Origin: Woeseiaceae bacterium
GTDB taxonomy: Bacteria > Pseudomonadota > Gammaproteobacteria > Steroidobacterales > Woeseiaceae
Assembly (NCBI GenBank): GCA_030066075.1
Contig: JASJCH010000029.1
Span: 1 to 48,409 of the forward strand
Length of the DNA: 48,409 nt
Direction of reading: 5' to 3'
Part shown: positions 43,421 through 48,409 of the stretch, piece after piece
Numbering within the stretch: position 1 is the first letter of the stretch
Layout of the letters: the number at the start of each line of letters is the position of its first letter
Translations under genes and position numbers: made by a program
The notes under the pieces: model-generated
The model's input: only the letters and a program-made list of their open reading frames with translations
Told to the model about the DNA's origin: nothing
Database searches by the model: none

Positions 43421-44116
43421 TCAGTAGGCCTTGTCGAGCTCTTCGCGCACGAGGTCGAGGAGCTGCTGCTGCCCGAAACTCGGCAGCGGCCGGCCGTTAA
43501 CGAAATACTCGGGCGTCGCGCTGACCTTCAGGGTGATAGCGTCTTCCTGGTCCTTCTGAATCCGGGCCAGGACGGCAGGACTGTTCATGTCGGCCATCAG
43601 CCGCTCCATGTCGAGACCAACGCCGGCAATCGCCGGCAAAACCCGGTCTTGCTGCACGACGTGGTTCGTGACCCACTCGCGCTGCGACATCAGCAGGGCC
43701 TCGAGCGTCTCCCAGTACTTGCCCTGCTCTCGGCTCGCTTCAATAATCTGCACGACGTAGTCGACGCCGGTGTGAAACGGCACGTGGCGGACCGTCAGGC
43801 GCAGCTTGTCGGGAGCCTCTCTCAGCCATCCCTTGACCATCGGGTAGAAGACAGCACAAGTGCCGCAGGCCGGGTCGAGGAACTCGACGATGTGCACCTT
43901 TGCGCCAGGGTCGCCAATCGTGGCTGCGTGCTCACTGGCCAGTGCAGCGGCTCGCGGGTCAGGCCCGGTTGCTTCTGGCGCGGCCTGCTTGCCCATGTTG
44001 ATGACGGCGACAACTACACCGACGAGCACCAGCGCCGCCAGCCCGAATGCAACGAAGCGCTTCCTGGTTTGTTCGCGCTGCTCGATTGCCGCTGCTTTAC
44101 GTTTCGCTTTGCTCAT
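43421..44116 (-). CDS. DsbA-family thioredoxin, membrane-anchored
   Basis: A 231-residue protein. A basic cytoplasmic N-terminus (KAKRKAAAIEQREQTRKR) and one uncleaved helix (about 21-41) anchor a periplasmic thioredoxin-fold domain. The active site is FLDPACGTCAVFYP (Cys84-Gly-Thr-Cys87), with cis-Pro in SATPEYFVNGRPL and a helical insert typical of DsbA/BdbD proteins. CGTC differs from CPHC of E. coli DsbA and suggests a less oxidising or disulfide-isomerase-like potential. No DsbB or VKOR partner is next to it. It begins six bases after the L,D-transpeptidase stop, so cotranscription is likely; many L,D-transpeptidases use a reduced catalytic Cys, which could be a client. Confidence 0.92.
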   Translation of the reverse strand: MSKAKRKAAAIEQREQTRKRFVAFGLAALVLVGVVVAVINMGKQAAPEATGPDPRAAALASEHAATIGDPGAKVHIVEFLDPACGTCAVFYPMVKGWLREAPDKLRLTVRHVPFHTGVDYVVQIIEASREQGKYWETLEALLMSQREWVTNHVVQQDRVLPAIAGVGLDMERLMADMNSPAVLARIQKDQEDAITLKVSATPEYFVNGRPLPSFGQQQLLDLVREELDKAY

Positions 44117-44122
44117 TCTGCG

Positions 44123-45760
44123 TCAGGCGTCCGGCAGGTCGACGCGGTACGGCGACTCGAGCGCGGTTAGGATTGCTGCATCGCGCTCATAGACGTCGTC
44201 GTAGAAATGGACCTCACCGTCGGGGCCGACCTCGGCCGTCCAGTACAGCAACAGCACGGGCATGGGCTCGGACAGGAAGATCGACCGGGTCTCGCGACGC
44301 ATGCGCTCCGCCTGAACTTTCTCGGCGTCCCAGCCGTCGGGACCCAGCAGCACTTCGGCAAAGTCGAACGGGTTTTCCACCCGCACGCAGCCGTGGCTGA
44401 ACGTGCGCCCTGCGCGCGCGAACAGCGACTTGCTCGGCGTGTCGTGCAGGTAGACCGAGTACTGGTTGGGAAACATGAATTTGATCTCACCCAGCGCATT
44501 GCTCGTGCCCGGCTGCTGCACGAACGTGTAGGGGAAGCTGCGCGGCGATACGTTGGCCCAGTCAATCGTGGCCGGATCGACGACGTCGCCGCTGCGGTTC
44601 TTGACGATGAAGTTACGCGACGGCAGGTAGTTCGGGTCGCGCCGGACTCTCGGCAACATTTCCTTGGTCGCGATGCTGTAGGGCACGGTCCAGGTCGGGT
44701 TGAACACGATGTACTTCATCTCCGACTTGAACACGGGCGTCTTGTGGTAGGTCTTGCCGACGACAACGCGTGTCGACCAGACCGGCTCGCTGTCGCGATA
44801 CACGTAGGCGCGAAAACCGGCGATGTTGACGATGACGAAGTCGTCCTCGAGATTATCGAGCACCCAGCGCGCGCGCTCGAGGTTGATGCGCAGCTGTTCG
44901 ATGCGCTGCTCGACCGGCACGTTCATCGCCCTCAAAGTCGCGGGACCGACGATGCCGTCGGCATCGAGCCCGTGCCGCTCCTGGAAGTTCTTGACCGCGG
45001 CCTCGAGTGCGCCACCGTAAGCGTCGGCGCGCACGCCGCGCTCCAGGTCGCCCGTGATCTCGAGCCGTTCGGCCAGCACGCCCAGCCGCGGGTCGGTGTC
45101 GCCGGCGCGCAGCGTATTGCCCTCGGGCACCGTCGGCCAGCCGCCGGCCTCCGCGATGCGGCGATGCTCGGCGAGGTGCCGCTGCAGGTCCTGGTACAGC
45201 TCTGCCCGCGGGAACAGCCCGGCCAGGTACTCGGGCAACGCGTCGCCTTCGAGCGCGCCCTTCAGCGACACGGCCGGGTCGCGCCCGCCCAGTTCGCGCG
45301 TGAAGTTCCAATTCGCATCGAGCTCGTACGGATTCACCTTGCCGAAGCGCTGGTGGTAGCCGAGCCGGATCAGGCTGTCGGTTAGCGCGATGTCGAGAGC
45401 GGCGCGTTCGTAGGTGTCGAGCACCCGCCCGCCCGCGATCATGTCGAGGACGTTTTCCAGTTTGTCGAGGTGGTAGTCCGCGGGGTCCAGGCCGTCTGCG
45501 GCGGTGGCCCGTATCGCGGTGAGCAGTTCTTCGACCTTGCCGTCGTCGGTCCAGGCCGGCCGAAAACCGCGCTCCTCGTAGACCTGCGCGAGCAGGTCGC
45601 CGGAGGCGATCTCCACGTCGCCGACGCTGAGACGCCCGGACTCACGCAGCTGCTCGATTTCGACACGGATCGCTTCGCGATCGGCGGCGTCCTCGGCGAA
45701 TGTGGCCTGGGAGAAAATCGCGCCGATCAGGGCAGCGCCGTACAGAATCACTTGAGGCAT
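44123..45760 (-). CDS. L,D-transpeptidase (YcbB/LdtD type)
   Basis: About 545 residues. ATG 45760 is taken as start; a TTG three codons upstream is possible and neither has a good Shine-Dalgarno. Signal peptide ILYGAALIGAIFSQATFAED, a large scaffold region, a PG-binding-1 domain (VKNFQERHGLDADGIVGPATLRAMN), then the YkuD catalytic domain with capping insert and the active site FSHGCVRVENPFDFA (Cys458). In E. coli LdtD makes 3-3 cross-links in peptidoglycan and matters under envelope stress. It is divergent from mepK, whose product cleaves such links, and is followed by a DsbA-like gene. Confidence 0.94.
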   Translation of the reverse strand: MPQVILYGAALIGAIFSQATFAEDAADREAIRVEIEQLRESGRLSVGDVEIASGDLLAQVYEERGFRPAWTDDGKVEELLTAIRATAADGLDPADYHLDKLENVLDMIAGGRVLDTYERAALDIALTDSLIRLGYHQRFGKVNPYELDANWNFTRELGGRDPAVSLKGALEGDALPEYLAGLFPRAELYQDLQRHLAEHRRIAEAGGWPTVPEGNTLRAGDTDPRLGVLAERLEITGDLERGVRADAYGGALEAAVKNFQERHGLDADGIVGPATLRAMNVPVEQRIEQLRINLERARWVLDNLEDDFVIVNIAGFRAYVYRDSEPVWSTRVVVGKTYHKTPVFKSEMKYIVFNPTWTVPYSIATKEMLPRVRRDPNYLPSRNFIVKNRSGDVVDPATIDWANVSPRSFPYTFVQQPGTSNALGEIKFMFPNQYSVYLHDTPSKSLFARAGRTFSHGCVRVENPFDFAEVLLGPDGWDAEKVQAERMRRETRSIFLSEPMPVLLLYWTAEVGPDGEVHFYDDVYERDAAILTALESPYRVDLPDA

Positions 45761-45823
45761 TTTGACCAATTTTCTGTGTCCTTTGACATTGAATTGCCAG
45801 GTGGCCCGCCGATAATAGCCTAC

Positions 45824-46363
45824 ATGAATACGACAAGAAGCAAGTTGCTTTTCGGGCTGGCGCTACTCGCGCTGGTTCCCGCCACCACGGCGATCAAGCT
45901 TAACGATGCGCAGGCGTCGGATGCCCGCATGTTGTCCTTCTATCACACGCACACGGGCAAGAGCCTCGACGTGGTGTATTACGAGAACGGCGCTTATGTC
46001 GAGTCGGGCATGGCCCAAATCAACGCGTTCCTGTTCGATTTTCGCACCGGCGATACGGCCGAGATGGACCCGAAGCTCATGGACATCCTCTATGACGTTC
46101 GCGCCGAACTCGGCAGCGACGGCACTTACGAGGTTATCTCCGCCTTTCGTTCACTAAAGACCAACGACATGCTGCGGTCGCGCAGCGGCGGCGTCGCCAG
46201 GAACAGCCAGCACCTGCTGGGTACTGCCATCGACGTGCGGCTGCGCGGTGTGGATACGGCCGACCTGCGCGATACCGCGCTGGCCTTGCAGCGCGGCGGC
46301 GTCGGCTACTACGAGAAGTCCGACTTCGTGCACATGGATACGGGACGCGTACGCCGCTGGTAG
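45824..46363 (+). CDS. mepK: Murein endopeptidase MepK (YcbK, DUF882/M15-like)
   Basis: A 179-residue exported protein; start at ATG 45824, where a signal peptide begins (KLLFGLALLALVPATTA). The DUF882 domain includes RMLSFYHTHTGKSLDVVYYENG, INAFLFDFRTGD, YEVISAFRS, zinc ligands in NSQHLLGTAIDVRL and the C-terminal DFVHMDTGRVRRW. E. coli MepK cleaves 3-3 (and some 4-3) cross-links to allow wall expansion. ycbB and ycbK are neighbours in E. coli as well, there side by side, here divergent. No Shine-Dalgarno is visible before the ATG; GATAAT at 45811-45816 is so close that a leaderless transcript is possible. Confidence 0.93.
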   Translation: MNTTRSKLLFGLALLALVPATTAIKLNDAQASDARMLSFYHTHTGKSLDVVYYENGAYVESGMAQINAFLFDFRTGDTAEMDPKLMDILYDVRAELGSDGTYEVISAFRSLKTNDMLRSRSGGVARNSQHLLGTAIDVRLRGVDTADLRDTALALQRGGVGYYEKSDFVHMDTGRVRRW

Positions 46364-46393
46364 CGGCGCACGTCCCCGATTAACCGGTCGCGT

Positions 46394-47107
46394 TTACTCC
46401 CGCACCTCGGCCAGGCAGTCCGCCCGTGCTTCCTCGGGCAACCTGGCGTTGGCATAACGGCAGGCGATCACGTGACCGTATTTCGCCATGAACTCGTCCA
46501 CCTCTTCCCAGGACCCGGGCTGGTCGCCGATACGGTCCAGGTGGTCGATGAGCGCCACGATGCGCTCACCGGTCATGCTGTCGAAAGCCTCGAGTTCAAA
46601 GACGAGACCGTCGAAATTCGCTTTCTTGGCGATATCTGACGACGCTGCGCCCGCCACGCCGCCGACGACCAGGGCCACCGGGAGGTACTGGAGAGGTTTT
46701 TTCTTGACCTTCTCGAGCTTGAGTTCGCTAATAGCCACGGTCAGGTAGACGACGTTCTCACCCGCGCGATCGACCACGTATATCTCTTCGCCGAGCGCCG
46801 CCGAAAGGCCGGTACGCAGCGACTCTGCGAGAGCATTGAGATGTTTAGGCTTGATGCCTTTATAGGGAGAATCCGCGGCGATGAAGATCTCCGGTTGGTC
46901 GATCATGATCGCGTTGTACTGCAGCATCCGATCCTCTGCGCCGGGCGCCAGGTAGCGATAGTCCGCTGACCCGTCCGTCACCTTTTCGAGGTTCGTGTAG
47001 TCGCTCATGAAGCCCGAGACGCTCATTTCGTGCTCGTCCGCCACCGTGGCGCTTGCCATGCCAATTAAGAAAACGGCTGGCAAAATCTTCGTCGTTGTCA
47101 GTTTCAT
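46394..47107 (-). CDS. DUF3313 family secreted protein
   Basis: A 237-residue protein; start at ATG 47107, where the signal peptide begins (ILPAVFLIGMASATVADE). The mature part matches the DUF3313 layout: GFMSDYTNLEKVTDGSADYRYLAPG, IMIDQPEIFIAADSPYKGI, LTVAISELKLEKVKKKPLQYLPV, a glycine-rich hydrophobic stretch (ALVVGGVAGAASSDIAKKAN) and ELEAFDSMTGERIVALID. Most DUF3313 proteins are lipoproteins; this one has no lipobox. Function unknown, periplasmic or outer-membrane associated. It begins four bases after the stop of the small secreted protein gene upstream, so the two form an operon. Confidence 0.88.
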   Translation of the reverse strand: MKLTTTKILPAVFLIGMASATVADEHEMSVSGFMSDYTNLEKVTDGSADYRYLAPGAEDRMLQYNAIMIDQPEIFIAADSPYKGIKPKHLNALAESLRTGLSAALGEEIYVVDRAGENVVYLTVAISELKLEKVKKKPLQYLPVALVVGGVAGAASSDIAKKANFDGLVFELEAFDSMTGERIVALIDHLDRIGDQPGSWEEVDEFMAKYGHVIACRYANARLPEEARADCLAEVRE

Positions 47108-47111
47108 CACA

Positions 47112-47342
47112 TCACCTTCTGCATTTGGGTCCGCGTCGAAGCCGGTCAAGCTCGTCTTCGGCCCGTTTCCGATTCTTGAATGGGCCCGCAACGCGGGTTC
47201 CCGGTGAACTTGCTGCAACCCGCACTACCTCGCACACGCCGTTGGGCCGCTTGCGCACCTCCCAATTGGCCGCCGCCTGGGCGATCGCCATCGTGGTGAA
47301 CAGGCTCAAAGTGAGTACGACGATTGTCTTACGCATGATCAT
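47112..47342 (-). CDS. Small secreted protein with SPOR-like tail (76 aa)
   Basis: Start at ATG 47342 (an ATG two codons later is also possible). Signal peptide MRKTIVVLTLSLFTTMAIAQAAA, leaving about 52 residues: NWEVRKRPNGVCEVVRVAASSPGT followed by VAGPFKNRKRAEDELDRLRR. The VAGPF-x-x-R-x-x-AE-x-x-L part resembles the core of SPOR or SPOR-like peptides, which bind denuded glycan strands, but a full SPOR domain is about 70 residues. It forms an operon with the DUF3313 gene, four bases downstream, and lies in a region with other cell-wall genes. One Cys only. Confidence 0.72.
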   Translation of the reverse strand: MIMRKTIVVLTLSLFTTMAIAQAAANWEVRKRPNGVCEVVRVAASSPGTRVAGPFKNRKRAEDELDRLRRGPKCRR

Positions 47343-47388
47343 GTCCTGTGCAAAAGTAATGCTTATACCACCGGTTCCACGCCCGAGT

Positions 47389-47949
47389 TCAGCGGCGCGT
47401 GAAAAATGCAGCCCGGTCATCGAGCTGCGCCAGCGCCTCTTCGCGCGACATCTTGACCGCAAGCGAGGCGTCCATCGAATGACACGCGACGAATATTCGC
47501 GTACGCATCTCGAGCTCGGTTCCCTCGAACCCCATTTCGGCGAACAGCTCGCGCAGCGTCTGCAGCCGTATTTCATCGACCTCGCGAATGACGGGCATGA
47601 TGTCCGGCTCAATCCTGGCCAGCGCCCGGACCGGGATGTCCATGCCGCTTGCCCCCTGCCCGATGATCGTCTGCATCAGGAAGTACAGCTTCTCTTCCGG
47701 TGTACCTTTCTCGTGCAGCGCTGCATCGGCCACGACCGATGTATAGGCGTCTCGCCAGTACTCCGCGAGTGCGTAGACGAATTCCGCTCGTCCCTTGAAA
47801 TGAAAATAGAAGCTGCCCTTGCTCACCCCGAGCTTCTCGGCCAGGTGATCGACGCGCAGGTGGGTAGGGCTTTCGGCCAGCGCCTCCAGGGCTTTCTCCA
47901 GCCACACCTCTCGTGACAGGCGGCCGGTATCCGGGTTTTTACTCATCAT
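47389..47949 (-). CDS. TetR/AcrR-family transcriptional regulator
   Basis: A 186-residue regulator. The N-terminal helix-turn-helix reads WLEKALEALAESPTHLRVDHLAEKLGVSKGSFYFHFKGRAEFVYALAEYW, a clear TetR signature; the C-terminal helical domain (about 60-186) binds an unknown ligand or dimerises. It is divergent from an exported metallo-beta-lactamase-fold gene. An imperfect 20-base inverted repeat in the gap overlaps the likely promoters of both and could be its operator, so it probably represses itself and that neighbour. Confidence 0.92.
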   Translation of the reverse strand: MMSKNPDTGRLSREVWLEKALEALAESPTHLRVDHLAEKLGVSKGSFYFHFKGRAEFVYALAEYWRDAYTSVVADAALHEKGTPEEKLYFLMQTIIGQGASGMDIPVRALARIEPDIMPVIREVDEIRLQTLRELFAEMGFEGTELEMRTRIFVACHSMDASLAVKMSREEALAQLDDRAAFFTRR

Positions 47950-47975
47950 TTTTCCATCCGGCGGGTGCTAAGATT

Positions 47976-47995
47976 AGCATACTTTAAGGTTTGCT
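47976..47995. promoter_or_regulatory. Imperfect palindrome, candidate TetR operator
   Basis: AGCATAC (47976-47982) and GTTTGCT (47989-47995) pair at six of seven positions around TTTAAG, 26 bases upstream of the TetR start and 41 bases upstream of the divergent gene. Length and place fit TetR-family autoregulatory sites. Confidence 0.45.
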
Positions 47996-48036
47996 TTTCC
48001 CGGCACATGTTCGCCCCAACGAACAAGGAGAAGAAG

Positions 48037-48409
48037 ATGATAACCGTTAAGCCTTCAGTATTCCCGGCACTCGCAGCTCTTGCCTTCCTGACATTGCCGA
48101 TAACGAGTTTCGCCGCCGGCGGTGTCGTTACCGACCCGAACATGGTCGCGCCGGACCGGTATGTCTATTACCCCGGCACCGAGGTCCTCGATAAGGACGA
48201 AATTCGCGTCACGGCCTGCGGCACGGGCATGCCGGCCGCGCGCCACGCCCAGGCGGCCACCTGCTTCCTCGTGGAGTTCGGCAATGGTGAGAAGCTGATT
48301 TTCGACATCGGCTCGGGCGCGATGGAGAACATCGCGGCCTACATGATCCCGATGGAGTTCCTCGACAAGATCTTCCTGACGCACCTGCACACCGACCACA
48401 TGGGCGATC
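48037..48409 (+). CDS. Secreted MBL-fold metallo-hydrolase (C-terminus outside window)
   Basis: The first 124 codons are visible. AAGGAG at 48025-48030 sits six bases before ATG 48037. A signal peptide (VFPALAALAFLTLPITSFAAG) precedes a metallo-beta-lactamase fold: VTACGTGMPAARHAQAATCFLVEFG, IFDIGSGAMENI and the zinc motif FLTHLHTDHMGD. The N-terminal DRYVYYPGTEVLDKDEIRV and GTGMP recall the family annotated as guanitoxin-biosynthesis GntH-like hydrolases, which is much wider than guanitoxin producers; that name should not be taken as function. It is divergent from, and probably regulated by, the TetR protein. The end is beyond the window. Confidence 0.92.
   Translation, partial: MITVKPSVFPALAALAFLTLPITSFAAGGVVTDPNMVAPDRYVYYPGTEVLDKDEIRVTACGTGMPAARHAQAATCFLVEFGNGEKLIFDIGSGAMENIAAYMIPMEFLDKIFLTHLHTDHMGD

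Overview
The window is GC-rich (roughly two thirds GC by eye), densely coding DNA from a Gram-negative bacterium: lipoprotein and Tat signals, an outer-membrane-type lipocalin, an L,D-transpeptidase/MepK pair, and no gap over 200 bases between genes. A BkdR-like Lrp regulator beside the bkd genes, REP-like GTAGGAGCGG palindromes and a protein beginning FFAELKRRNV all suggest a gammaproteobacterium, perhaps a marine lineage near Woeseia or Wenzhouxiangella. That placement is inference. No RNA gene, insertion sequence, prophage or CRISPR array was seen.

Layout. 1-1858: an ABC efflux ATPase (cut by the window edge) and its membrane fusion protein. 1916-5067: an M20-type lipoprotein that has lost zinc ligands, a threonine-dehydratase-like PLP enzyme and a SYLF lipid-binding protein. 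5147-10397: a branched-chain amino acid module, with an Lrp/BkdR regulator divergent from leucine dehydrogenase and the E1-alpha, E1-beta and E2 subunits of branched-chain 2-oxoacid dehydrogenase. The E2 gene carries five in-frame REP-like palindromes in its interdomain linkers. 10430-14391: a sodium symporter, an enolase-superfamily epimerase, a HAD phosphatase and an isoaspartyl peptidase that seems to start with ATT. 14441-22026: a seven-gene operon for membrane-lipid modification (two cyclopropane-synthase-family methyltransferases, DUF1365, FAD oxidoreductase, lipocalin, DUF6134-like, DUF2878) divergent from a DNA photolyase, a typical light or singlet-oxygen response set.

21978-25563: a CpxA/CpxR-like two-component system divergent from a four-repeat DUF4397 lipoprotein, with a CpxR-like direct-repeat box between them. 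25658-28858: a secreted methyltransferase-fold protein, a double cupin overlapping a Baeyer-Villiger-type monooxygenase, and a small conserved-looking protein. 28991-36188: aminopeptidase P, a two-subunit isoquinoline-oxidoreductase-type molybdenum hydroxylase, alkaline phosphatase and thiolase, all on the minus strand. 36286-43353: a membrane TolB-N/TPR protein, a beta-propeller lipoprotein, a CadC-like transmembrane regulator with a propeller sensor, and a divergent di-heme peroxidase-like lipoprotein. Three helically phased heptamers lie in that last divergent gap. 43421-48409: a DsbA-like thioredoxin, an L,D-transpeptidase divergent from MepK, a DUF3313 protein with a small SPOR-like partner, a TetR regulator and the start of a divergent secreted metallo-beta-lactamase-fold enzyme.

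The best leads are the REP elements used as protein linker in E2, the photoprotective lipid cluster, and three candidate operators made of phased repeats or palindromes in divergent gaps (5642-5686, 24061-24085, 41688-41714).
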